From LMUY01 sp965199165 (lineage in GTDB: Bacteria; Pseudomonadota; Alphaproteobacteria; Acetobacterales; Acetobacteraceae), in assembly GCA_965199165.1 (NCBI GenBank), contig OZ240681.1, positions 4,774,001 through 4,838,000 on the forward strand: a DNA stretch of 64,000 nucleotides. The letters are read 5' to 3'. The notes below the pieces were generated by a model. The model was not told the DNA's origin. It made no database searches and was given only the letters and a program-made list of their open reading frames with translations. This document shows positions 41,914 through 50,681 of the stretch, one piece after another. The position numbers were made by a program, and so were the translations under genes. Each line of letters begins with the position of its first letter. Positions within the stretch are counted from its first letter, which is position 1.

Positions 41914-44283
41914 ATGACGAGCGACCTTCCCGTCCGCGACGCGCTTGCCGCGTTGGAGACTGCCCTCGCGGCGGGCAATGCCGTCCTGGTGGCGCCGCCG
42001 GGCGCGGGCAAGACCACGCTGGTGCCGCTGCACCTGCTGGACCGCGTGCCCGGCCGCATCGTGATGCTGGAGCCGCGCCGCCTCGCCGCCCGGGCCGCCG
42101 CCACGCGGATGGCGGCAATGCTGGGCGAGGCGGTGGGCGGCACGGTCGGCTACCGCACCCGGCTGGACTCCGCCGTGTCCGCCGCCACGCGGGTCGAGGT
42201 GGTGACGGAGGGCCTGCTGGTCCGCCGCCTGCAATCCGACCCGGGGCTGGACGGGATCGGCCTGGTCATCCTGGACGAGATCCACGAACGCGCCCTGGCC
42301 GCCGACCTGGCCCTGGCGCTGTGCCTGGACCTGCAACGCCAGCTGCGGCCCGAGCTGCGGCTGCTGGCGATGTCCGCCACGGCCGACGGCGCCCGGCTGT
42401 CCGCCCTGATGGGCGCCCGCGTGGTGGAAAGCGCCGGCCGCATCTTCCCCGTCACCGTGCAGCACGCCCGGCGCGACATCGCCTCACCGCGGGACCTGCC
42501 GGGCGCCGTCGCCGCCGCGGTGCGGGATGCGCTGGCGGCGCATGCGGGCGACGTGCTCGCCTTCCTGCCCGGCATGGGGGACATCCGCCGGGCGCAGGCG
42601 GCGCTGGACGGGTGCGGCGCGCTGGTGCTGCCGCTGCATGGCGACCTGCCGCCCGCCGAGCAGGACCGCGCCCTTCGCCCCGCAGACGGGCGCCGCGTGG
42701 TGCTGGCCACCAGCATCGCCGAAACCTCGCTGACGGTGCCGGGCGTGCGGGTGGTGGTGGATGGCGGCTGGCGGCGGACGCCGCGGCTGGACCCGGCCAC
42801 CGGCCTGACGCGGCTGGCCACGCTGCGCATCAGCCGCGCCGCAGCCGACCAGCGCGCCGGCCGCGCCGGACGGGAGGCGCCGGGCGTGGCGGTCCGCCTG
42901 TGGTCGGAGGCGGCGCATCGCGGCCTGGCCCCGTTCGACCGGCCGGAGATCATGGAGGCGGAGCTGAGCGGCCTCGTGCTGGACTGCCTCGCCTGGGGTA
43001 CGGCGCCCGAGGCCCTGCCCTTCCCCGACCCGCCCGCCGCCGGGCCGCTGGCCGCCGCGCGCGCCCTGCTCACCGAGCTCGGCGCCATGGAGGGCACGGC
43101 GATCACCGCCGCCGGCCGCCGCATGGCCGAGCTTGGCGCGCACCCCCGCCTGGCGGCCATGATGCTGGCCGCCCGCAACGCAGCCGAGCGGGCGCTCGCC
43201 GCCGACCTGGCCGCCCTGCTGGAGGAGCGCGACCCGATGCGCGAGCGGGACGCACCCTGCGACCTGGCGCTGCGGCTGGAGGCGCTGGCCGGGCGGCGCG
43301 ATGCCGACCGCGGCGCCCTCGCGCGCATCCGCCAGGCCGCCGGGCAGTATCGCCGCCGCCTGCGCAGCACCGCGCCGGCCATGGGCGACCCGGCGCCGCT
43401 GCTGGCCGCCGCCTTCCCCGACCGGATCGCGCAGCGGCGCGGGGAGATCGGCTCGTTCCGCTTGTCAGGCGGCGGTGGGGCCAAGCTACCGCCCACCGAC
43501 CCGCTGGCCCGCGCGGCCTTGCTGGCGGTGGGCGCCCTGGAACTGGGCGCGTCGGCGCGCATCCGGCTGGCCGCCCCGCTCGACCCCGCGGACCTCCCTG
43601 CCTCCCGCGTGACGGAGAGCGTCGAGAGCGGGTTCGACCCGGTGTCCGGCGCCGTGCTGTCCCGCCGCCGCCGCCGCTTGGGCGCCCTGGTGCTGGAGGA
43701 CCGCACCGTCCCCGCCGACCCGGAGGAGACGGCGGCCATCCTGGCGGACGTGGTCGGACGCAAGCTGGACGCGCTGGACTGGACGGAGGCTGCACGCCAG
43801 TTCCAGGCGCGTGCGGCCCTGCTCCGCGGCCTGGACCCGGCGGTGCCCGACCTGTCCGATGCCCACTTGGCCGCCACGGTGCGGGCATGGCTGGCGCCGC
43901 ATCTGCTCGGCACGTCCCGGCTGGCCGAGGTGGGCAGGCTGGACATGCCCGCCCTGTTGCGCGGGATGCTGGGGTGGGAGCATGCCAGCCGGCTCGACCG
44001 CGACCTGCCGACGCACCTGGCGCTGCCCGGCGGCCGCGCCGCGATCGACTACACGCAGGCGGTGCCGCTGGCCGCCGCACGCGCCCAAGCCTTCTATGGC
44101 CAGCGCACCACGCCGGTGCTGGCCGCCGGCCGCGTCCCGCTGCGCTTCGCATTGCTCTCGCCCGCCGGTCGCCCCGTCGCGATCACCGCGGACCTGGCCG
44201 GCTTTTGGACCGGCGCATGGAGCGACGTGCGCCGCGATATGCGGGGGCGCTATCCACGCCATGACTGGCCGGAGCAGCCTTGA
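41914..44283 (+). CDS. hrpB: ATP-dependent RNA helicase HrpB
   Basis: DEAH-box-like helicase of 789 residues. Motifs: Walker A APPGAGKTTLVPLHLL, DEIHER, SATAD, helicase-C ATSIAETSLTVPGVRVVVD, and QRAGRAGREAPG. A HrpB-specific C-terminal domain follows. Its precise RNA substrates are unknown in most bacteria. It diverges from uxs by 83 nt. Confidence 0.95.
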   Translation: MTSDLPVRDALAALETALAAGNAVLVAPPGAGKTTLVPLHLLDRVPGRIVMLEPRRLAARAAATRMAAMLGEAVGGTVGYRTRLDSAVSAATRVEVVTEGLLVRRLQSDPGLDGIGLVILDEIHERALAADLALALCLDLQRQLRPELRLLAMSATADGARLSALMGARVVESAGRIFPVTVQHARRDIASPRDLPGAVAAAVRDALAAHAGDVLAFLPGMGDIRRAQAALDGCGALVLPLHGDLPPAEQDRALRPADGRRVVLATSIAETSLTVPGVRVVVDGGWRRTPRLDPATGLTRLATLRISRAAADQRAGRAGREAPGVAVRLWSEAAHRGLAPFDRPEIMEAELSGLVLDCLAWGTAPEALPFPDPPAAGPLAAARALLTELGAMEGTAITAAGRRMAELGAHPRLAAMMLAARNAAERALAADLAALLEERDPMRERDAPCDLALRLEALAGRRDADRGALARIRQAAGQYRRRLRSTAPAMGDPAPLLAAAFPDRIAQRRGEIGSFRLSGGGGAKLPPTDPLARAALLAVGALELGASARIRLAAPLDPADLPASRVTESVESGFDPVSGAVLSRRRRRLGALVLEDRTVPADPEETAAILADVVGRKLDALDWTEAARQFQARAALLRGLDPAVPDLSDAHLAATVRAWLAPHLLGTSRLAEVGRLDMPALLRGMLGWEHASRLDRDLPTHLALPGGRAAIDYTQAVPLAAARAQAFYGQRTTPVLAAGRVPLRFALLSPAGRPVAITADLAGFWTGAWSDVRRDMRGRYPRHDWPEQP

Positions 44284-44599
44284 CGGCAGTAACTATCATG
44301 ACGAGACTCATCCACTTGTAGCCAAGTTGGTTAGAGTAGTCCGCTGCCATACAGTAGAAATATGAAAGAAGGTTTGAGGTCCTGCGGAAGTCCCAGCACA
44401 ATCAGCCCAAGCGCCCACGCCGCGCACCAGTTCCAAACTTCTCGAAGCCGAGGAAGCGAATGGCTTTACGACCTCGATTGGATCGCAAATCTCGGAATGA
44501 CCCGCCCGTCATCTTCGAGGTGAAGACGAGCATCACAAAGAACGGCTTTGACGAGTTCGACGGTAGCGAGTTCCGGCGCAAGCAGTATGTGGGCGAGCA
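44284..44599. pseudogene. Lower-GC junction with scrambled coding remnants
   Basis: Between hrpB and the next gene the base composition falls sharply (e.g. AGTAGAAATATGAAAGAAGG near 44355). Short protein-like pieces lie in different frames, EWLYDLDWIANLG (44453-44491) and PPVIFEVKTSITKNGFDEFD (from 44505), with stops between. These look like decayed genes. No intact gene or attachment site is visible. Confidence 0.4.
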
Positions 44600-45103
44600 T
44601 TGTCCGCTGAACCTGCAAGGCGCCGTAAGCGCGCTCTCGCATTTGGGTATCATCCCGCGACGGCCGCTCAATTCGCCTTTGCCACTCTCGCCACCATCGC
44701 TCCGGCAGGTCTCGCCATGGCCCAACCAACATCTGCCCCTGTCGACTGGTCCAAACTCTCGGACAGCAACATGGACGAGCTACAGCGCAAGCTGTTCAAC
44801 CCGCCGAAGATCAGGGGCGACGAAGCACGGGTGCCGCTTACGACGCCGGACGAGGCGCGAGCCTATGCCGAGCGGGTCATCCGCGCGACGCAGATGAGCG
44901 ACTCCGACTACTACGCCCAACCACCCTACTTGGTGGAGGATAGAGGCGGGACCTGGTGGGTGATTGCGAGCGCCACGAAGTCGCCCTTGTTCGCTCCTCT
45001 GCATGTTGAGTTGCGGAAGTCCGACGCTTTGGTCGTCAGCTACGGCATGACGCTGAAGGACGGGCGGGTCGCGCCTGAAGTGCGGGAAGGAAATACGCCT
45101 TAG
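44600..45103 (+). CDS. NTF2-fold immunity-like periplasmic protein (probable)
   Basis: Up to 167 residues. The C-terminal half reads TTPDEARAYAERVIRATQ and YLVEDRGGTWWVIASA, the pattern of small NTF2-fold immunity proteins. A signal-peptide-like stretch (FAFATLATIAPAGLAMA) precedes residue 42, but the only start upstream of it is a TTG at 44600, so the 5' end may be damaged; an ATG at 44717 would drop the signal. No toxin partner lies nearby. Confidence 0.55.
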   Translation: MSAEPARRRKRALAFGYHPATAAQFAFATLATIAPAGLAMAQPTSAPVDWSKLSDSNMDELQRKLFNPPKIRGDEARVPLTTPDEARAYAERVIRATQMSDSDYYAQPPYLVEDRGGTWWVIASATKSPLFAPLHVELRKSDALVVSYGMTLKDGRVAPEVREGNTP

Positions 45104-45194
45104 CTGTAGGCTCGCAGAACTCAGGAGGTTCGGAATCGACGTGTCGCCGCTACGGCCCTCTGTGGAATATCACTGACCGTGGTAAGGTGGCGCC

Positions 45195-45776
45195 ATGCTC
45201 TACATAGTGGGCGGGTGCAGCCGCAGCGGCAAATCGACCCTTGCTGGGCGAATGTGCGTCAGGCATGGCATCCCATGGTTCCCTCTTGATGCGTTGAAAA
45301 TGGGTCTGCACCTAGGAGCATCTTCGTTTGGTGTCCACCCGGACGAAGACGACCTTGAGACAGCCGATCTGATGTGGCCAGTCATCAAGGGTGCGCTTGA
45401 GCATTTGTTGTTTGATGGGCGTGACTACCTTGTGGAAGGCGTGAACCTGCGCCCACGGACCATCGCCGCGTTCCTGAAACAGGCGGACGAACCAATCACC
45501 GCGTGTTTCCTCGGTTACCCCGACGTGCCGATCGAGACGAAGATGGCTCATGTAGCCCGGTATGTCGGCGTTCCGAATGATTGGCTGAACCGCACAGGAG
45601 AAACCAATGTGCGCCGCTACCTTGAGGTAAGCCGGTCGTTGAGCCGGCACCTGCGCGATGAATGCGCAGCCGCCGGTCTTCCCTTTATCGACACCGGTGT
45701 GAACTATCCCGCCGGTATCGAAGCTGCCGAGCGCGCACTGATGGGCGACGCAGGAGGGCGCCATTTGTCCGAGTGA
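45195..45776 (+). CDS. P-loop kinase-like protein
   Basis: 193 residues with an N-terminal Walker A loop YIVGGCSRSGKSTLAGRM and later VEGVNLRPRTIA and TGVNYPAG, similar to 2-phosphoglycerate kinase-like or other AAA_33-type small-molecule kinases. The product is probably a cytosolic phosphotransferase with unknown substrate. Codon use is less GC-biased than in the flanks, consistent with acquired DNA. An AAGG lies before the ATG. Confidence 0.75.
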   Translation: MLYIVGGCSRSGKSTLAGRMCVRHGIPWFPLDALKMGLHLGASSFGVHPDEDDLETADLMWPVIKGALEHLLFDGRDYLVEGVNLRPRTIAAFLKQADEPITACFLGYPDVPIETKMAHVARYVGVPNDWLNRTGETNVRRYLEVSRSLSRHLRDECAAAGLPFIDTGVNYPAGIEAAERALMGDAGGRHLSE

Positions 45777-45858
45777 GGCCGCTTTCGACCCCAAGTCAGT
45801 CATAATTTGACTGCGCTGGAGTGCCGGAAGCGGACACGCAGCATGGTGCGTGGACCAG

Positions 45859-46722
45859 CTACATCAACCTGATTTGCAGTGGCTCTCCGAAAGGAAAGCT
45901 AACTATCGATACTGGGCGGTCCCAACTTTCATAGCCGTTTGGCGGTTCGTCGCTGTCTATCTCGGAAGCGGCGTCCAGACGCTTAGCAACTGCCCCTAGC
46001 TCTCGCGACGCCAGCACCTCCTTGTCTGAGATGCATCTGGCAAGGAGTGCGGGACCCCAGATGTCCCATGGCTTCAGCTCGATTTTGAGCAGCGCCGCCT
46101 GATCTCGCATCAGGCTGGCGGCAAGGAAGCGCTGACCCGTGATACCGATAGCCGAGACTCCAAAGCGCGACGCATCCAGAGAGCCGTACTTCGTCGCCGC
46201 CCACGCGTCGGAGGCGAACAAGAACCGGCTTCGTGGGACATCCGTTGGCGCAAACTCGTGTTCCCACCTTTCAGGAGGCCGGGCCGCACATTCGACATCG
46301 AGGAGGTGCCAAGTTGTGCCGTCATGCCACTGGCAGACCCAATGATCCTCATGGAAGTGAGGAGTGAAGTAGTCGGCAAAGCCGACACGCAGGCGTGCAG
46401 GAATGCCGGCCTGCCGCAGGGCCGATACGGCAAGAAGCGCGCAATCGCGGCAAACCCCGCCGACCTTGCGCCTCTCGTCACGAGTTCCAATTCCTAGACT
46501 GCCGCGCTCGGCGGCTCTTTCCACCAACTCGGCAACCTTCCTCAAGAGCAGGTCTTGTCTCTGTTCCTCCGTGAAGGGAACGGAGCTACGCGCAACAGGG
46601 TGCCGAATTATCGAGTCAATCGCACGACATAAGGCACCCAGATCATCAGACCAGTGGGGGAGCGTGCTATCAGCCGGGTCTGACCATTCGCTGTGAGACA
46701 CGTAGTATCTGCATACAGCCAT
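45859..46722 (-). CDS. Transglutaminase-like domain protein
   Basis: 287 residues. The triad of the transglutaminase-like fold is visible: Cys in VGGVCRDCALLAVSALRQAG, His in HEDHWVCQWH and Asp in WHLLDVECA. Many such bacterial proteins are proteases or peptide-processing enzymes; the role here is unknown. No signal peptide. Base composition is lower in GC than the core genes. Confidence 0.78.
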   Translation of the reverse strand: MAVCRYYVSHSEWSDPADSTLPHWSDDLGALCRAIDSIIRHPVARSSVPFTEEQRQDLLLRKVAELVERAAERGSLGIGTRDERRKVGGVCRDCALLAVSALRQAGIPARLRVGFADYFTPHFHEDHWVCQWHDGTTWHLLDVECAARPPERWEHEFAPTDVPRSRFLFASDAWAATKYGSLDASRFGVSAIGITGQRFLAASLMRDQAALLKIELKPWDIWGPALLARCISDKEVLASRELGAVAKRLDAASEIDSDEPPNGYESWDRPVSIVSFPFGEPLQIRLM

Positions 46723-46877
46723 ATCGCCCTCTGTTCGTCGAGGACAGGACTATGACCGCAAATTTTCGTGGCCTGTCAGGCGAGCCTCACGGTGCATAAT
46801 TCATGCAGACCGTGGAAGTTCGCTCCCCACCTAATTGGGGTATGATCGAACCGGGACCGCAAAGAGGCATTCGAACG

Positions 46878-47663
46878 ATGAGCCAAGGAGAGAGTTCGGT
46901 TCGCTATCCGGAAATGCAGGGTAAGGTCGCCCTTGTCACGGGCGGAAGCAGTGGGATCGGACTTGCGACCGCCGCTGCCTTTGCCCGTCAGGGCGCCACG
47001 GTCATCGTAGCCAGCCGCGACGAGAAACGGGCGATCTCTGCGTTAGAGGCTATTGGCGCAGACTCAAGTATCGCGTGGTTGCGGTGTGATGTGTCGAGTG
47101 GGGCATCAGTCAAAAAACTGTGCTCGGACATCGAGAAGAAGCACGGCAGGCTGGACTATGCCTTCAACAACGGCGGCAGCGGTGGAGGTTCGTCGCCAGT
47201 CGCGACCACTTCGGAAGAGGCGTGGAGGAAAACAATAGATGGATTTCTCACATCAGTGTTTCTCTGTCTCCGACACCAAATACCATTAATGCTGAAGAGC
47301 GGCGCAGGCGTCATCGTCAACAACTCGTCGGTAGACGGACTTCGAGGTTACCCATTCCCAGGCGGCGCCGCGTATTCGGCTGCAAAGCATGGCGTGCTTG
47401 GACTGACGAAAAGCGCCGCCTTGGAGCACGCTGCGTCGGGTCCGCGCATCACCGCCATATGCCCTGGTTGGGTCGAGACGCCGCCGATCGCGCGCTACAT
47501 GCGACGGGACAGCACGATGGCCGCAGAGATCGTGAGGCAGACGCCTCGTGGTAAGATCGCTTCCGCGAGCGAGATCGCGGAAGGCGTCTTGTGGCTCTGC
47601 TCGGATGCAGCCTCTTTCATGATTGGGAGCCCGATGGTAATCGACGGCGGCTACATGGCCTGA
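46878..47663 (+). CDS. Short-chain dehydrogenase/reductase
   Basis: 261 residues from the ATG at 46878; an in-frame ATG exists at 46803. Motifs: VTGGSSGIGLATAAAFARQG, AFNNGGSGGG in place of NNAG, catalytic YSAAKHG and the C-terminal SPMVIDGGYMA. Classical SDR, substrate unknown. It belongs to the lower-GC patch and has no operon partner. Confidence 0.88.
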   Translation: MSQGESSVRYPEMQGKVALVTGGSSGIGLATAAAFARQGATVIVASRDEKRAISALEAIGADSSIAWLRCDVSSGASVKKLCSDIEKKHGRLDYAFNNGGSGGGSSPVATTSEEAWRKTIDGFLTSVFLCLRHQIPLMLKSGAGVIVNNSSVDGLRGYPFPGGAAYSAAKHGVLGLTKSAALEHAASGPRITAICPGWVETPPIARYMRRDSTMAAEIVRQTPRGKIASASEIAEGVLWLCSDAASFMIGSPMVIDGGYMA

Positions 47664-47908
47664 CAGACACGTCGACAATCCGCATCCCACCACCTGCGGC
47701 CATAGCTGTACCGGGCCGAAATCCTTCGCTGCCTGGCGCCGCAGTCCGGCCGGCCGTCAAACCACCCGTGACCGGACCAGCCGCCGAGTCCGGCAAATGA
47801 ACGGTTGGCGTACACCGCGCCCGACGGCGTGTGTCACCGTCCCGGGTGGAGCGGCCTTCAAGAGAACCGCTTGACGAGCGAGGGTTTGGTGTCCGAACCT
47901 GACTTTGC
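47664..47908. other. Intergenic region
   Basis: 245 nt between the SDR gene and a small ORF. No recognisable gene, repeat or promoter consensus; a TTGACG at 47871-47876 is the only promoter-like hexamer and has no good -10 partner. Confidence 0.4.
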
Positions 47909-48022
47909 ATGTATTTGACCCGAAACGTCGCTGACCGACGCCGACGCCGCGGAAACCGCGGTGGCTTTGTCGTGTCCAACGACGTTCGGCTAGAGCCGGT
48001 GACGGGCAAGCTCTTCACCTAA
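47909..48022 (+). CDS. Possible 37-residue Arg-rich small protein ahead of a strong terminator
   Basis: The frame ATG...TAA encodes MYLTRNVADRRRRRGNRGG followed by FVVSNDVRLEPVTGKLFT. The sequence is protein-like (basic stretch, then alternating hydrophobic residues) and a perfect terminator begins 27 nt after the stop. No Shine-Dalgarno is seen, so it may be leaderless, the end of a decayed gene, or part of a non-coding RNA. Confidence 0.4.
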   Translation: MYLTRNVADRRRRRGNRGGFVVSNDVRLEPVTGKLFT

Positions 48023-48049
48023 GCCCAGCCTCCTTCGAGGACACGCCTC

Positions 48050-48081
48050 AGCCCCCGCGACACACGTCGCGGGGGCTTTTT
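48050..48081 (+). terminator. Strong Rho-independent terminator
   Basis: A perfect 12-bp stem, AGCCCCCGCGAC and GTCGCGGGGGCT, with the four-base loop ACAC, followed by TTTT. It ends a rightward transcript just upstream of the NTF2-GNAT gene. Confidence 0.92.
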
Positions 48082-48099
48082 GCATTTGGAGCAGTAACA

Positions 48100-48954
48100 A
48101 TGAACGCCAGCACCAACTACGCCGAGACCGAGCTTCCCGTGCAGAAGCAGCTTGAAGCCTATAACGCTCGTGACATCGACGCTTTCATGCAGTGGTGGGC
48201 TGACGACTGCCAGTACTACGAATTCCCTTCGCGCCTGCTCGCCAGCGGGGCGGCGGAAGTCCGCGAGCGCCATGTCGCCCGGTTCAAGGAACCGAACCTG
48301 CACGGCATGCTCGTCAAGCGGATCGCTGTCGACAACGTGGTGGTCGATGAAGAGACAGTTACGCGCACCTTCCCGGCCGGTAGCGGTGAAGTGGACGTGA
48401 TTGCCATCTACGAGGTCGAGAGCGGCAGGATCGCGAAAGCCTGGTTCAAGATGGGTCCGCCGCGGCTTCACCCAGTTGCAGAGATCCGGCGTGCTGTGCC
48501 GTCCGACGCCCCTGCTGTTCGTGAGCTGACGCGCGCCGCCTATGCGAAGTGGATCCCCGCCATTGGCCGCGAGCCGATCCCAATGATCGTGGACTATGAT
48601 GCGAGGGTGCGGGACCACCAGATTGAGCTGCTGCATGTTGACGGCTGCTTGGTCGCCCTGATCGAGTTAGTGCCAGAAGCCGGTCAATTGCTGATCGAGA
48701 ACGTGGCGGTGCTACCCGTCTTCCAGGGGCAAGGATACGGCCGCCGGCTCCTGGCTCATGCCGAGACAGTTGCGGCATCCCGCGGCCTTTCCGCCGTGCG
48801 CCTCTACACGAACCCGCTGTTTACCGGGAACGTCCAACTGTATGGCCGGCTCGGCTACCAGGTGGACCGGGAGGAACCGTTCAAAGGGGGCTTCACGGTT
48901 TACATGAGCAAGCAACTCCATCCGGCCAGCCAACAAGGAGGGCGGCCGGCATGA
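48100..48954 (+). CDS. NTF2/SnoaL-like domain fused to a GNAT acetyltransferase
   Basis: 284 residues in one continuous frame. Residues 1-125 form an NTF2/SnoaL-like cone domain (VQKQLEAYNARDIDAFMQWW, DDCQYYEFPSRLLAS, DVIAIYEVESGRIAKAWF). Residues 127-270 form a GNAT domain (EIRRAVPSDAPAVRELTRAA) with the acetyl-CoA loop FQGQGYGRRLLAHAE. I know no common protein with this pairing; the N-terminal domain might bind the acetyl acceptor. The stop overlaps the GFA-family gene (ATGA). Confidence 0.82.
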   Translation: MNASTNYAETELPVQKQLEAYNARDIDAFMQWWADDCQYYEFPSRLLASGAAEVRERHVARFKEPNLHGMLVKRIAVDNVVVDEETVTRTFPAGSGEVDVIAIYEVESGRIAKAWFKMGPPRLHPVAEIRRAVPSDAPAVRELTRAAYAKWIPAIGREPIPMIVDYDARVRDHQIELLHVDGCLVALIELVPEAGQLLIENVAVLPVFQGQGYGRRLLAHAETVAASRGLSAVRLYTNPLFTGNVQLYGRLGYQVDREEPFKGGFTVYMSKQLHPASQQGGRPA

Positions 48955-49415
48955 CCCTACACGGGAGTTGCCTATGCGGGGCCGTGCGTTACGAGGTGGA
49001 CCAGCTCGACATGCCCGTTGCGCATTGCCATTGCGTGACCTGCCGCAAGGCGCACGCCGCGGTCTATGTCTCCACGGCCGGCGTCATGCGCGGGCACTTC
49101 CGGTGGACGGCTGGCGCCGAGAAGCTTTCCGCCCACGAGTCCTCGCCGGGCAAGCTGCGCCGCTTCTGCTCTGACTGCGGCACGCATCTCTTGGCCGAGC
49201 GCCCGGCCCAGCCGCATGTCATCGTCCGCGTGGCGACGCTGGACGACGACCCAGGCGTGCGGCCGACCATGCACATTTGGACTTCGCACGACGTGCCTTG
49301 GCTTACAGACGACGAAGGCCTGCCCCGTCACCTCGAATGGCAATCGGGCCGTTCGTCACTGCGCGCCGCTCCGCCTGAAGGTTCCGCTGACTCCGGCAGC
49401 AGGACAGCACCATGA
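48951..49415 (+). CDS. GFA (CENP-V) family zinc protein
   Basis: 154 residues. Zinc-binding cysteines are arranged as in the GFA family: GSCLCGAVRYEV, HCHCVTCRKAH and CSDCGTHLL. The family was named from a glutathione-dependent formaldehyde-activating enzyme, but most members have unknown activity. It overlaps both the preceding GNAT fusion gene and argC by 4 nt, forming a tight three-gene unit. Confidence 0.88.
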   Translation: MTLHGSCLCGAVRYEVDQLDMPVAHCHCVTCRKAHAAVYVSTAGVMRGHFRWTAGAEKLSAHESSPGKLRRFCSDCGTHLLAERPAQPHVIVRVATLDDDPGVRPTMHIWTSHDVPWLTDDEGLPRHLEWQSGRSSLRAAPPEGSADSGSRTAP

Positions 49416-50389
49416 GCATCCCGGTCGGCATCGTCGGGATCAGCGGTTTCGGCGGCGGCGAGGCGATGCGCCTCCTCGCGAACCACCCGTCCTTCGAGCT
49501 GGTCTACGCCGCAGGCGAGGGCAGCGCCGGCAGCCGTTTGGTGGACCGCTTCCCCGGCGCTCCGGTCAAGCTGGCCGGGCTGGTGATCGAAAAGTGGGAC
49601 CCTGCGGCCCTGCCGAAGCTCGACGTGCTGTTCGCGTCGCTGCCCACGGGCACCTCGGCCGCGGCACTGGCGCGCGTCCCCGAGGGAGTAAAGATCGTCG
49701 ATCTCGGCGGCGACCACCGCTACGCCGAGGGGTGGGCATATGGCCTAGCCGACGTGTGGCCTGCCGAGATCGAGGGCCGGACGCGCGTCGCCAACCCCGG
49801 CTGCTTCCCCGCAGCGACGCTGACCACGTTGGCGCCGCTGCTGGCGGGCAAGCTGATCGAGCCCGGCAACATCGTGATCGACGCCAAGACCGGCATCTCC
49901 GGTGCCGGCCGAGGCGGCGCCGACAGCAGGTTCGGGTATGCCGAAAGCAACGAGAACCTGGTGCCCTACGGTCTGCTCAAGCACGTCCACATGCCCGAAA
50001 TGGCGGAGACAATCGAGCGGCTGAGCGACGGCAGCGCGGCCGGGCTGGTGTTCACGCCACACCTGGTACCGATGACCCGCGGCGTGCTCGCCACGGTGTA
50101 TTGCCGCGGCCGCGCCACCACGGAGCAGTGCCTGGACGCGGCCCGGCACTTCTACACCGGGCGGGCGTTCGTCCGCGTGACCGACAAGCCGCCGCAAACC
50201 AAGTGGGCGACCGGCTCGAATCTCGCCTTCGTCAGCTATGCGGCCGATCCGGAGCGCAACCTGGTGATCGCGATGGGCGTGGTGGACAACCTCGGCAAGG
50301 GAGCGGCCGGTCAGGCGGTACAGAATGCGAACCTGATTTGCGGCCTACCGGAGATCGCAGGGCTGGGTGGCGTGCCTGTTTGGCCATGA
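49412..50389 (+). CDS. argC: N-acetyl-gamma-glutamyl-phosphate reductase
   Basis: Third step of arginine biosynthesis. NADP motif VGIVGISGFGGGEAMRLL, catalytic Cys in VANPGCFPAATL, KTGISGAGRGG and HLVPMTRGVLATVYCRG are all typical. 325 residues is normal for the type. Its ATG overlaps the GFA-family gene stop. No other arginine genes are in the window. Confidence 0.94.
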   Translation: MSIPVGIVGISGFGGGEAMRLLANHPSFELVYAAGEGSAGSRLVDRFPGAPVKLAGLVIEKWDPAALPKLDVLFASLPTGTSAAALARVPEGVKIVDLGGDHRYAEGWAYGLADVWPAEIEGRTRVANPGCFPAATLTTLAPLLAGKLIEPGNIVIDAKTGISGAGRGGADSRFGYAESNENLVPYGLLKHVHMPEMAETIERLSDGSAAGLVFTPHLVPMTRGVLATVYCRGRATTEQCLDAARHFYTGRAFVRVTDKPPQTKWATGSNLAFVSYAADPERNLVIAMGVVDNLGKGAAGQAVQNANLICGLPEIAGLGGVPVWP

Positions 50390-50681
50390 GATCTTTCGCG
50401 CGTCAGCGTTGTCCGCCGTCTGCCTGTCCGTCAAGCCACCACCATACAGCGTCCTCAGCCACATTGTCCGGATATGCGGGCAGCTCATGGGAAGGCGGAC
50501 ACGCGACTTGTCGGACGGGAAACGGACATGCGTCCCGTCCTGCCCTCCGCACACCATGACCGCGACCGAGCAGAGCTTTCTCAGCCAAGGTTTGCTGCTT
50601 GTCCTTACCCGCTCCGAAGTGGACGGTCTGCTCTCCACCATACCGGGACACCCAAACGGAAACGCTCACGCCGGCCCGGCA
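50390..50681. other. Intergenic region with short imperfect direct repeats
   Basis: 292 nt between argC and mgtC, convergent genes. No credible gene is present. The stretch 50465-50535 contains related units (GGCGGACACGCGAC and AACGGACATGCGTCC) and may be a decayed repeat element. No terminator with a T-run is obvious. Confidence 0.4.

Noticed and set aside
50390..50681. Short frames on either strand (such as 50403-50669) as a small gene.
   Set aside because: No ribosome site, no protein-like pattern, and the frames cross repeat-like units; treated as non-coding.
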